Part shown: one piece after another, positions 43,565 to 52,337 of the stretch
Position numbering within the stretch: the first letter of the stretch is position 1
How the letters are laid out: every line of letters begins with the position of its first letter
Origin: Hymenobacter monticola
GTDB lineage: Bacteria; Bacteroidota; Bacteroidia; Cytophagales; Hymenobacteraceae
Length of the DNA: 64,000 nucleotides
Direction of reading: 5' to 3'
NCBI RefSeq assembly: GCF_022811645.1
Contig: NZ_CP094534.1
Coordinates: 496,001 to 560,000, forward strand
Notes under the pieces: generated by a model
The model's database searches: none
Seen by the model: the letters and a program-made list of their open reading frames with translations, nothing else
Told to the model about the DNA's origin: nothing
Made by a program: the position numbers and the translations under genes

Positions 43565-45241
43565 ATGAAAACACACCTTTCTCGCTTTTCCCGGCCGTTT
43601 GCCCGCTTGCTGCGACTGGCGGGTCTGCTCGTTTTTACCGGCCTGCCGGGCCTCGCCCTCGCCCAAACGCCCAACGCTGCGCTCTCCAAAGTGTGGGTGC
43701 CCGACCTGGGCAACGGCCGCTACCAGAACCCGGTGCTCAACGCCGACTACTCCGACCCCGACGTGGTGCGAGTTGGCAGCGACTTCTACCTGACTTCCTC
43801 CAGCTTCAACGCCGTGCCGGGCCTGCAGATTCTGCACTCCAAGGATTTGGTGAACTGGACCATTCTCGGGAGTGTGTTCAAGGAACAGCCACCCCTGGCG
43901 CGCTACCGCGAGCCTCAGCACGGCAACGGCGTGTGGGCACCGGCCATTCGTTACCACAACCAGGAGTTCTACATCTACTACCCCGACCCGGACCTGGGCA
44001 TTTTCGTCACGAAAGCGAAGAACCCGGCCGGGCCGTGGTCGGCGCCGGTGTGCGTGAAAGAAGCCAAAGGCTGGATTGACCCCTGCCCGCTGTGGGATGC
44101 GGATGGCAAGGCCTACTTGGTGCACGGATTTGCGGGCTCGCGGGCGGGCATCAAAACCATTCTGGCGGTGAGCCCGATGAGTGCCGACGGTCAGCGCCTG
44201 CTCGGCGACGACGTGCTGGTGTTCGACGGGCACGCCGGGCACCCTACGCTGGAAGGACCGAAGTTTTACAAGCGCAACGGATACTACTACATCTTCGCGC
44301 CGGCCGGGGGCGTGCCCACGGGCTGGCAGCTGGTGCTGCGCTCCCGCAGCGTGTATGGGCCTTATGAGGAGAAGATTGTGATGGACCAGGGCAAAACGCC
44401 CATCAACGGCCCGCACCAGGGCGCCTGGGTAGACACCGACACGGGCGAGGACTGGTTTCTGCACTTTCAGGACCGGGGCGCCTACGGGCGCGTGGTGCAC
44501 CTGCAGCCCATGGTGTGGAAAAACGACTGGCCCGTCATCGGCGAAGACCCCGACGGCGATGGCAAAGGTCAGCCGGTGCTCTCCTACCGCAAGCCGCGCA
44601 TCAAAAGCCCCGCCCAGCCGCTGGCCACGCCGCCCACGTCCGACGAGTTTGGCCGCGTGACCCTGGGCCGGCAGTGGCAGTGGCACGCTAACCCGCAGGA
44701 CTACTGGGCCTACCTGAACCCCGCGGCCGGCGTCCTGCGCCTGTATTCGGTGCCGCTGCCCGAGGGCTATAAGAACCTCTGGCAGGTGCCCAACCTGCTC
44801 ATGCAAAAGCTACCGGCCGAGGTATTCACCGTGACCACCAAGCTCACATTCAGCCCGCGGGTGGACGGCGAGAAAGTGGCGCTGCTGCTGATGGGGCTCG
44901 ATTATGCCTACCTTGCGCTCAGCAACCAGGGCGGCAAGCTGCAGCTCATCCAGAGCGTGTGCAAGGACGCCGACAAGGGCACGGCCGAAACCAGCACGCC
45001 CGCCGTGGAGGTGCCCGCGGGCCGCGCCGGCCAGCCCATCTACCTGCGCGTGGCCGTGAAAGCCGGCGCCAAATGCCAGTTCAGCTACAGCTTCGACAAC
45101 CAGACCTTTCAGCCACTGGGGGCCGAGTTTCAGGCCCGCGAGGGCAAATGGATTGGCGCCAAAGTGGGCTTATTCTGCTCTCGCACGGCTAAATTCAACG
45201 ATTCTGGCAACGCGGACGTGGATTGGTTTCATATAGATTAA
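43565..45241 (+). CDS. Glycoside hydrolase family 43 (beta-xylosidase-like) with C-terminal beta-sandwich
   Basis: A secreted enzyme of 558 residues. The signal peptide covers about residues 1-35. The propeller shows the three acids: YSDPDVVRVG (Asp), GWIDPCPLWDADG (Asp) and LEGPKFYKRNGYYY (Glu). Residues from about 365 form a second concanavalin-like domain (DEFGRVTLGRQWQWHANPQDYW to the end) typical of GH43_12-type xylosidases and arabinofuranosidases. The start MKTHLSRF gives a clean signal sequence. Confidence 0.9.
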   Translation: MKTHLSRFSRPFARLLRLAGLLVFTGLPGLALAQTPNAALSKVWVPDLGNGRYQNPVLNADYSDPDVVRVGSDFYLTSSSFNAVPGLQILHSKDLVNWTILGSVFKEQPPLARYREPQHGNGVWAPAIRYHNQEFYIYYPDPDLGIFVTKAKNPAGPWSAPVCVKEAKGWIDPCPLWDADGKAYLVHGFAGSRAGIKTILAVSPMSADGQRLLGDDVLVFDGHAGHPTLEGPKFYKRNGYYYIFAPAGGVPTGWQLVLRSRSVYGPYEEKIVMDQGKTPINGPHQGAWVDTDTGEDWFLHFQDRGAYGRVVHLQPMVWKNDWPVIGEDPDGDGKGQPVLSYRKPRIKSPAQPLATPPTSDEFGRVTLGRQWQWHANPQDYWAYLNPAAGVLRLYSVPLPEGYKNLWQVPNLLMQKLPAEVFTVTTKLTFSPRVDGEKVALLLMGLDYAYLALSNQGGKLQLIQSVCKDADKGTAETSTPAVEVPAGRAGQPIYLRVAVKAGAKCQFSYSFDNQTFQPLGAEFQAREGKWIGAKVGLFCSRTAKFNDSGNADVDWFHID

Positions 45242-45304
45242 ATTTTATATTCTACCAACAGTCCATTCGTCTGCTGTAACCTCGCCCCGTTCATTTTCCT
45301 GCAA

Positions 45305-46895
45305 ATGCCCGTCGACTTATATCACAATCCGCTCACGGAAATCCTGTTTGAGCAGGCCAAAGACTTTGTGGGGCTGTATGACGTGGAGGACCGGTGGTTT
45401 AAGCGGGTGAACGAGGCGGGCTACCGCCTGCTGGGCTACCCCTCGGCCCAGGCCCTCTACGACGACCCGCGCCGCACCCTGCGCGGCCAGCGCATGAGCC
45501 CGGAAGAATGGGCCGAGCTAAGCGACCGGGTGCTGCGCGATGGCCACTACACGTTCGAAACCGAGCTGCGGCGGCAGTCGGGCGACCAGTTTTGGGCTTC
45601 AATTGAGCTGACCAACCTAGCGGTGGAAGGCCGCCGCTACTTCGTCATCCGCCTCACCGACACCGACCGCCTGCACACGGCCGAGCGCCGCTTGGCCATG
45701 AGCCTGGGCCGTTTCGAGGCCGTGGTGAGCCACGCCACCATCGGCATCATCATGTGCAACCGGGCCGGCCGCATCGTGCTGGCCAACGGCAAGGCCCACG
45801 CCCTGTTTGGCTACGACGACCAAACCTTGCTGAGCCACGGCATTGAGGACCTGGTGCCCACCGCCGTGAGCGGCTACCACGAGCGGCTGCGCACGTCCTT
45901 CAACGCCCGCCCCGAGGTGCGCAGCATGGGCCACAACCGCGACCTGATGGCCCGCCGCCGCGACGGCACGGAGTTTCCGGTGGAAGTGAGCCTGAGCTAT
46001 TTCCACCTCGAAGAAGAGCTGTTCGTGGTGTCGTACGTCATCGACATCACCTTCAAGAAAGAGGCCGAGCGCGAGTTGCTGGCCCACCACCAGCGCGTGG
46101 CCGCCCTCAACGCCGAGCTGGAGCAGAAGGTGGCCGACCGCACCCAGGCCCTGGAAAATACCCTGGCCCAGCTGGAGCTGCGCAGCCAGGAGCTGAGCCA
46201 GGCCCTGGCCGCCGAGCAGGAGCTGGGCGAACTGAAGTCGCGCTTCGTGAGCATGGCCTCGCACGAGTTTCGCACCCCGCTCACGGGCGTGCTCACCTCG
46301 GCTGCCCTCATTGAGAAGTACACCACCACTGAGCAGCAGGACAAGCGCCAGCGCCACCTAGCGCGCATCCGCACCTCGGTGAAGCACCTGACCGACATTC
46401 TGGAGGAATTTCTGTCGGTGGGCAAGATTGAGGAAGGCCGGCTGGAGGCCCACCCCACGCGGGTAGAGTTGCCCGTGCTGCTGCACGAAGCCCTGGCCGA
46501 CACCGAAGGCCTGCGCAAGCCCGGCCAGCACCTGCGCGAGGAGTTCGGCGGGCCGCTCGAACCGCTGTGGACCGACGCCTCGCTGCTGCGCAAGGTGCTG
46601 GTGAACCTGCTCAGCAACGCGTTTAAGTACTCGCCCGAGCAAGTGCCCGTGACGGTGCGCGCCGCCACCGACAGCGGCTGGCTCACGCTCAGTGTGCAGG
46701 ACCAGGGCCTGGGCATTGCCCGCGAAGACCAGGAGCATTTGTTTGAGCGTTTTTTTCGGGCGCGCAACGCGGCCAACCTGCCCGGCACCGGCCTGGGCTT
46801 GTACATTGTGGCCCGCTACCTGGACCTACTGGGCGGCACCGTTCGGCTCGACAGCGAGCTGGGCCGGGGCACCACCGTCACCCTTACCCTTCCCT

Positions 46896-46918
<23 letters not shown>
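45305..46918 (+). CDS. PAS-domain sensor histidine kinase
   Basis: A 537-residue, apparently soluble kinase with no membrane helix. Two PAS-like domains (about residues 10-120 and 130-255) are followed by a coiled coil (AEREL to LGELKSR). The phosphorylated histidine is H320 in ASHEFRTPL. ATP-binding motifs follow: NLLSNAFKYS, DQGLGIAREDQEHLFERFF and GTGLGLYI. Cytoplasmic PAS domains could bind haem, flavin or ligand; residues do not decide. It overlaps the regulator gene by 23 bp, so they are a tight pair. Confidence 0.9.
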
Positions 46919-47942
<1,024 letters not shown>

Positions 47943-47969
47943 CAAAAGCGACGAGAGAAACCTGGGCCG

Positions 47970-48359
47970 CTACAGCACCGTGAGGGAATTGCGCCCGCGC
48001 AGCCGTGCTTCAAACACCTGGGCAATGGCACGGCCGCGCAGCTTGGCCTCTTCGGCGGTGGGGCCGGCAAACAAGTCGTCGACGGTGGCGCAGAACAAGG
48101 CCACCCAGCGCTGAAAGTGCGTGGCATCGATGGGCAGCGGCACGTGCTTGGGGAAGGGGCGGCCGTGGTAGCGGCTGGTGCCCAGCAGCAGGCCGCTCCA
48201 GAAATCGTACATGTTGGGCAGGTGGTGGGACCAGTCTACCTGCGCGAAACCGTTGAAAATGGAGTCGAGCAGGGGGTCTTCGTTGACGCGGGCGTAGAAC
48301 GTATCAACGAGCAGGCGCACGTCGGCTTCGGTGGTGATATCGGGGCGGGGAGTTGTCAT
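47970..48359 (-). CDS. Truncated haemoglobin, group III type
   Basis: A 129-residue globin. LVDTFYARVNEDPLLDSIFN, FWSGLLLGTSRYHGRPFPKHVPLPIDATHFQRWVALFCATVDDLF are typical of group 3 truncated globins; the His in ATHFQRW is the likely proximal haem ligand. Such proteins bind oxygen or nitric oxide. The start MTTPRPD has an A/T-rich upstream region. A longer start (48386) overlapping the upstream stop as TAATG is the alternative. It is downstream of the membrane-protein gene from a promoter in the box-A region. Confidence 0.9.
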   Translation of the reverse strand: MTTPRPDITTEADVRLLVDTFYARVNEDPLLDSIFNGFAQVDWSHHLPNMYDFWSGLLLGTSRYHGRPFPKHVPLPIDATHFQRWVALFCATVDDLFAGPTAEEAKLRGRAIAQVFEARLRGRNSLTVL

Positions 48360-48385
48360 AACAAGGTTTTGAAAAGCGGCGGGCA

Positions 48386-48880
48386 TTAAGCCAACTGGCG
48401 CGGGGGAACCGCTGAAACGGTTGCTGCCTGCGGTGCCCGCGTGCCCCATTGGTAGGCCCAGCTGCCGGCCAGCAGCAAGGTAATGAGCTTCACTACTTCG
48501 AGGCCGATGTAGGTTTTGTGCAGGTTGCTGGGCAGGGGCGGGTGGCCGGCCAGCAGCGCGGTGGCACGCAGGTCGAGGGCCGGCAGCAGCCACAGGGTTT
48601 GGAGCAGAAGCACAACGCTGAGCAGCGCGAGGGCCGTCCAGATATTGGCGGGGGCCCAGCGCACGGTGGCGCTGAGCAGGGCGGCGGCGCACAGGGCCAG
48701 TTCCAGCTTATTGAGGGCCGCAAAGACGATGCGGCCAATGCCCAGCCCCAGTGGCACGGTGATGTGCGGCGCGGTGAACTTCAGCGGGGCTTCGAGGAAG
48801 GAAATGCCCGCCACCAGGCCCGCCCACACAAACAGCGACAGCACCAGCAGCAAAGAACCAGCAGGACGGACAGGAGACAT
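48386..48880 (-). CDS. Small four-helix membrane protein
   Basis: A 164-residue protein with four hydrophobic segments (about 10-30, 52-72, 80-102, 127-147). SFLEAPLKFTAPHITVPLGLGIGRIVF is a possible family signature of DUF4149-like proteins, which I cannot confirm. It lies directly upstream of the truncated haemoglobin and reads from the divergent site-A promoter. The pair looks like a low-oxygen or NO-response unit. Confidence 0.75.
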   Translation of the reverse strand: MSPVRPAGSLLLVLSLFVWAGLVAGISFLEAPLKFTAPHITVPLGLGIGRIVFAALNKLELALCAAALLSATVRWAPANIWTALALLSVVLLLQTLWLLPALDLRATALLAGHPPLPSNLHKTYIGLEVVKLITLLLAGSWAYQWGTRAPQAATVSAVPPRQLA

Positions 48881-48942
48881 ACAATAGCAAAAAATGAAAA
48901 GCCCGACTACTGCGCTGGCCTTTCAACGACGAAAAGATGCTA

Positions 48943-48950
48943 CAAAATTG
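48943..48950 (-). promoter_or_regulatory. -7 element of the globin operon
   Basis: CAATTTTG on the minus strand, an xAnnTTTG form. Its TTTG begins exactly 27 nt from the nearer CTGA-N6-TCAG box (48973). Predicted leader to the membrane-protein ATG is about 57 nt. Confidence 0.65.
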
Positions 48951-48972
48951 AACCCGCGTCGGTGCCCCGGGC

Positions 48973-49008
48973 CTGAAAAGAATCAGCCAATGGCCTGACG
49001 TTCGTCAG
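48973..49008. promoter_or_regulatory. Site A: two CTGA-N6-TCAG boxes, 22 bp apart
   Basis: Boxes CTGAAAAGAATCAG (48973-48986) and CTGACGTTCGTCAG (48995-49008). The spacing of their starts is 22 bp, two helical turns. They lie in the divergent region between the globin operon and ccoI. Both neighbouring promoters have TTTG 27 nt from the nearer box. Each palindrome is CRP/FNR-like (compare TTGA-N6-TCAA of FNR). Confidence 0.85.
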
Positions 49009-49030
49009 CCTGACCGCGCGTCGGGGGCCG

Positions 49031-49038
49031 GAGCTTTG
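49031..49038 (+). promoter_or_regulatory. -7 element of ccoI
   Basis: GAGCTTTG, an xAnnTTTG form, with TTTG starting 27 nt after the end of the second site-A box. The leader to the TTG start would be about 13 nt. Confidence 0.65.
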
Positions 49039-49056
49039 GGGTAGCATTATCCTTGC

Positions 49057-51492
49057 TTGCCCGTGCCCAATGTCGCCCCCGCTCCTGCCGAAACCCGCAC
49101 CCACACCGCCTGCGCCCACTGCGGCGACGCCTGCCCCGACGAGCCCATCCGGCTAGCCCAAGAGCCGGCGCTAAGTTTCTGCTGCCAGGGCTGCCGGGCG
49201 GTGTACGAGCTGCTGGCGGCCCGCAACCTGTGCACCTACTACCGCCTCGATGAGCGCCCTGGCCAGAAGGTGAAGCCCGTGGAGCTGCCCGGCCGCTTCG
49301 ACTACCTGGACCTGGAATCGATGCAAAGCCAGCTGCTGGAGTTTCGCTCGCCCACGCTCGCGCGCCTCACCTTCAGCATCCCGCAGATGCACTGCGCCTC
49401 CTGCATCTGGCTACTCGAAAACCTGTTTAAGCTCAATGCCGGCATCACCGCGTCGCGGGTCAATTTCCTGCGCAAAGAGCTTACGGTGAGCTACCAGCCG
49501 GACGTCACTTCGCTCAAAGAAGTGGTGACGCTGCTGGCTTCCATTGGCTACGAGCCGCAGATTACGCTGGCCGAGCTGGGCGCCCAGCCCCACCACGCCA
49601 ACCGCACGCTCTATTACCAGCTGGGCGTGGCGGCCTTCGCCTTCGGCAACGTGATGCTGCTGGCGCTGCCCGAGTATTTTTCCTTCACGGCGCAGCTGCA
49701 GGCCGCGTTCGGGCAGTTTTTTGGCTGGCTGAGTTTGCTGCTGGCTTTGCCCGTGCTGCTGGTGAGCGCGCGCGGCTTCTACCGCTCGGCCTGGCAGGGA
49801 CTGCGGCAGCGCTACATCAACCTCGATTTTCCCATCAGCCTGGGCCTCACGGCCCTGTTCGTGACCAGCGTTTTTGAAATAACGACGCACCGCGGGCCCG
49901 GCTATTTCGATTCCTTCACGGGGCTGGTGTTTTTCATGCTCATGGGCAAATGGGTGCAGCAGCGCAGCTACGACGCCCTGCGCTTCGACCGCGACTTCAC
50001 CTCCTACTTCCCCGTGGCCGCCACCCGCCTCACGCCCAGCGGCGAGGAGGCCGTGCCGGTGCGGGAGCTGCGCGCGGGCCAGCGCATTCGGGTGCGGCAC
50101 CAGGAAATCATTCCGGCCGATGTGGTGCTGTTGCGCGGCCAGGGCCTGATTGACTACAGCTTTGTATCGGGCGAAAGTGAGCCCGTGGCCAAAGTGCCCG
50201 GCGACACGCTGTATGCCGGCGGCCGCCAGGTGGGCGAGGCCGTGGAGCTGGAAGTCGTGCGCGAGGTGTCGCAGGGCTACCTCACCCAGCTCTGGAACAA
50301 CCCCGCCTTCCAGAAAGCCGATACGGCCACGCTGGAAACCTACGCCAACAAAGTAGGCCGCTACTTCGTGGCCCTCACGCTGCTGCTGGCGCTGGGCGCG
50401 GCGGCCTACTGGTACCCCAGCAGCCCGGCCATGGCCTTGCGGGCCTGCACCTCGGTGCTGGTGATTGCCTGCCCTTGCGCGCTGTCGCTGGCCACGCCGT
50501 TTGCGCTGGGCGCCGCGCTGCGGGTGCTGGGCCGCCACAAGCTCTACCTGAAAAACAGCGCCGTGGTCGAAACCCTGGGCCGCGCCGATACCCTAGTCTT
50601 CGACAAAACCGGCACGCTCACCGATGTGAAACGCTCGGCTGTGGAATACGAAGGACCGGCGCTCAGCCTGGCACAGCAACAGGCCGTGGCCGCCGTGGTG
50701 CGCCAGTCTACCCACCCGCTCAGCCAGCGCCTGGCCGCCGAGCTGCCGGCCGTGTCGCTGGATGTGAATGACTTTATCGAAGTGCCCGGCGCGGGCGTGC
50801 GCGGCACTGTGAGCGGCGTGGGTGCGCGCGTGGGCTCAGCCTCGTTTGTAGGTCAGGCCGCCCCTTCCGCCGAGGCCGATGTGCGCCAGTCCCGCGTCTA
50901 CATCAGCTTCGGCGGTGGCCTGAGCGGCTGCTTCACCTTTCGCAACGTGTACCGCGAGGGCTTGCGCGAGGTGCTGACTGAGTTGAGCAAAACCTACCGC
51001 CTGACCGTACTCTCGGGCGACAACGAAACCGAGCGTGCCCGCCTGCGCGAGCTGTTTGGCCCGCAGGCCGAGCTGCACTTCCACCAAACCCCGCAGCAGA
51101 AGCTCGACTACGTGGCCCAACTCCGGCAGCAGGGCCGCCGCGTGGTGATGGTGGGCGACGGCCTGAACGACGCCGGCGCCCTGCAGCAAGCCGACGCCGG
51201 CCTGGCCCTCACCGACACGCTCACCAACTTCTCCCCTGCCTGCGATGGCATCCTCGAAGCCGGCAGCTTTGGCCGGCTGCCCACCGTGCTGGGCTTCGCA
51301 CAGGACTGCCTGCACATCGTGCTGGCCACATTCGTGCTGTCGTTTTGCTACAACGGCATCGGCCTGGGGCTGGCGGTGCAGGGCCGGTTCACGCCTATTA
51401 TTTCGGCCATTCTCATGCCCATCAGCTCGCTCAGCGTGATGGTGTTTGCCACGCTGCTGGTGAAGCTGGCCGCCTGGCGGCGCGGGCTGTAA
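49057..51492 (+). CDS. ccoI: Heavy-metal P-type ATPase, cbb3-assembly copper transporter
   Basis: An 811-residue P1B ATPase that exports copper for cbb3 oxidase assembly. The N-terminus has a Cys-rich metal domain (C19, C22, C26 and FCCQGC at 41-46), then an HMA domain with MHCASC (C113, C116). Later motifs are SGESEP, CPCALSLATP (transmembrane metal site), DKTGTLT (phosphorylated Asp) and GDGLNDAGAL. The start codon is TTG; an in-frame GTG two codons later is possible. ccoS follows. The promoter region carries site A. Confidence 0.93.
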   Translation: MPVPNVAPAPAETRTHTACAHCGDACPDEPIRLAQEPALSFCCQGCRAVYELLAARNLCTYYRLDERPGQKVKPVELPGRFDYLDLESMQSQLLEFRSPTLARLTFSIPQMHCASCIWLLENLFKLNAGITASRVNFLRKELTVSYQPDVTSLKEVVTLLASIGYEPQITLAELGAQPHHANRTLYYQLGVAAFAFGNVMLLALPEYFSFTAQLQAAFGQFFGWLSLLLALPVLLVSARGFYRSAWQGLRQRYINLDFPISLGLTALFVTSVFEITTHRGPGYFDSFTGLVFFMLMGKWVQQRSYDALRFDRDFTSYFPVAATRLTPSGEEAVPVRELRAGQRIRVRHQEIIPADVVLLRGQGLIDYSFVSGESEPVAKVPGDTLYAGGRQVGEAVELEVVREVSQGYLTQLWNNPAFQKADTATLETYANKVGRYFVALTLLLALGAAAYWYPSSPAMALRACTSVLVIACPCALSLATPFALGAALRVLGRHKLYLKNSAVVETLGRADTLVFDKTGTLTDVKRSAVEYEGPALSLAQQQAVAAVVRQSTHPLSQRLAAELPAVSLDVNDFIEVPGAGVRGTVSGVGARVGSASFVGQAAPSAEADVRQSRVYISFGGGLSGCFTFRNVYREGLREVLTELSKTYRLTVLSGDNETERARLRELFGPQAELHFHQTPQQKLDYVAQLRQQGRRVVMVGDGLNDAGALQQADAGLALTDTLTNFSPACDGILEAGSFGRLPTVLGFAQDCLHIVLATFVLSFCYNGIGLGLAVQGRFTPIISAILMPISSLSVMVFATLLVKLAAWRRGL

Positions 51493-51520
51493 CTATTGCC
51501 TCACTACACCAATCCCCACC

Positions 51521-51679
51521 ATGTCAATCATATTCCTCCTCATCGGCATCAGCTTGTGCGTGGCACTGGCGTTTTTGGGTGCCTTTCTGTGGGCCGTGCG
51601 CTCGGGGCAGTACGAAGACGATTACACACCCTCGGTACGGATGCTGTTTGAAGACGAGGCCGTGCCTGATGAGAAGTAG
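51521..51679 (+). CDS. ccoS: cbb3-type oxidase assembly protein CcoS
   Basis: A 52-residue protein with one membrane helix (IIFLLIGISLCVALAFLGAFLWAV) followed by SGQYEDDYTPSVRMLFED. CcoS is needed for maturation of the cbb3 oxidase. It starts 28 bp after the ccoI stop, and the ccoI-ccoS pair is common. The gene is shorter than the 60-codon cut-off many gene finders use. Confidence 0.9.
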   Translation: MSIIFLLIGISLCVALAFLGAFLWAVRSGQYEDDYTPSVRMLFEDEAVPDEK

Positions 51680-51736
51680 CTAAAGCGGCCTGCGGTATCT
51701 TGACGGCATTTTCAAGCTTAATTGCAGCCAAGCAGC

Positions 51737-52246
51737 ATGGAAGGATTTACGTGCTCGAAATGCGGAGAATTTCATGCGGAGTTTCCGATGTGCTTCGGAG
51801 CAGAGTTTCCGGATTACTATTTCAGCATACCGGTTGAGGAGAGAGAAACCCGAATTGAGCTGACGGAAAGTCTGTGCATTGTTGATGACGCCCATTTTTT
51901 CATTCGCGGCCGAATCGAAATACCGGTAATTGATTCCAGCGAAGTGTTTTGCTGGAACGTGTGGACGACGCTGAGCGAAGCAAACTTCTGGCGCACCAAT
52001 GAAGTGTGGCACGACCCTGAACGGGTGAACGAGCCGGCCTATTTTGGCTGGCTGCAAACCAGCCTCCCGGGTTACCCCGATACGCTGAACCTGAAAACGC
52101 TGGTCCACACACAGCCAGTGGGCAGCATCCCGCGCATTGAAGTAACAGACGAAGGCCACCCGTTGAGCGCTGACCAGCTGAGCGGCATCACCTGGCAGCG
52201 TGTGATTGAACTGGTGGAAATAGCCCTGCACGGTACGGCCGCCTGA
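51737..52246 (+). CDS. DUF2199-like protein
   Basis: A 169-residue cytoplasmic protein. A CSKCGEFH motif near the N-terminus suggests a zinc knuckle, followed by FPMCFGAEFPDYYFSIP and RVNEPAYFGWLQTSLPGY, typical of DUF2199. Its function is unknown. It lies between ccoS and ccoNO without any obvious link, and its stop codon falls inside the first site-B box. GC is lower than in the flanking cco genes, hinting at insertion. Confidence 0.8.
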   Translation: MEGFTCSKCGEFHAEFPMCFGAEFPDYYFSIPVEERETRIELTESLCIVDDAHFFIRGRIEIPVIDSSEVFCWNVWTTLSEANFWRTNEVWHDPERVNEPAYFGWLQTSLPGYPDTLNLKTLVHTQPVGSIPRIEVTDEGHPLSADQLSGITWQRVIELVEIALHGTAA

Positions 52247-52278
52247 CAACAATCAGGCCCCCGTCTGATTTCGCTCAG
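52243..52278. promoter_or_regulatory. Site B: two CTGA-N6-TCAG boxes, 22 bp apart
   Basis: Boxes CTGACAACAATCAG (52243-52256) and CTGATTTCGCTCAG (52265-52278), again 22 bp between starts. The first overlaps the TGA stop of the DUF2199-like gene. The second ends 27 nt before TTTG of the ccoNO promoter and 60 bp before its ATG. Confidence 0.85.
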
Positions 52279-52300
52279 TTAGCCCGAAAAGGCCTTGCCG

Positions 52301-52308
52301 GACCTTTG
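52301..52308 (+). promoter_or_regulatory. -7 element of ccoNO
   Basis: GACCTTTG, xAnnTTTG form. There is no TTG at -33; the proximal box lies there instead, as expected for an activator-dependent (class II-like) promoter. Confidence 0.65.
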
Positions 52309-52337
52309 GAGCAGTAAAAACAATACTTCTCCGACCC

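Noticed and set aside
36076..45241. A polysaccharide utilisation locus
   Set aside because: Pectate lyase and two GH43 genes are scattered on both strands among unrelated genes and no SusC/SusD pair is present.
45242..45304. Autoregulatory box in front of the kinase-regulator pair
   Set aside because: No CTGA-N6-TCAG or FNR-type TTGA-N6-TCAA is found in this gap.
48360..48386. Longer start of truncated haemoglobin with TAATG coupling
   Set aside because: Kept only as an alternative: the added nine residues are not globin-like, and the shorter start has an A/T-rich upstream region.
48973..49008. Box pairs as a CRISPR-like or direct-repeat array
   Set aside because: Only two copies per site, each palindromic and at promoter distance; no array, no cas genes.
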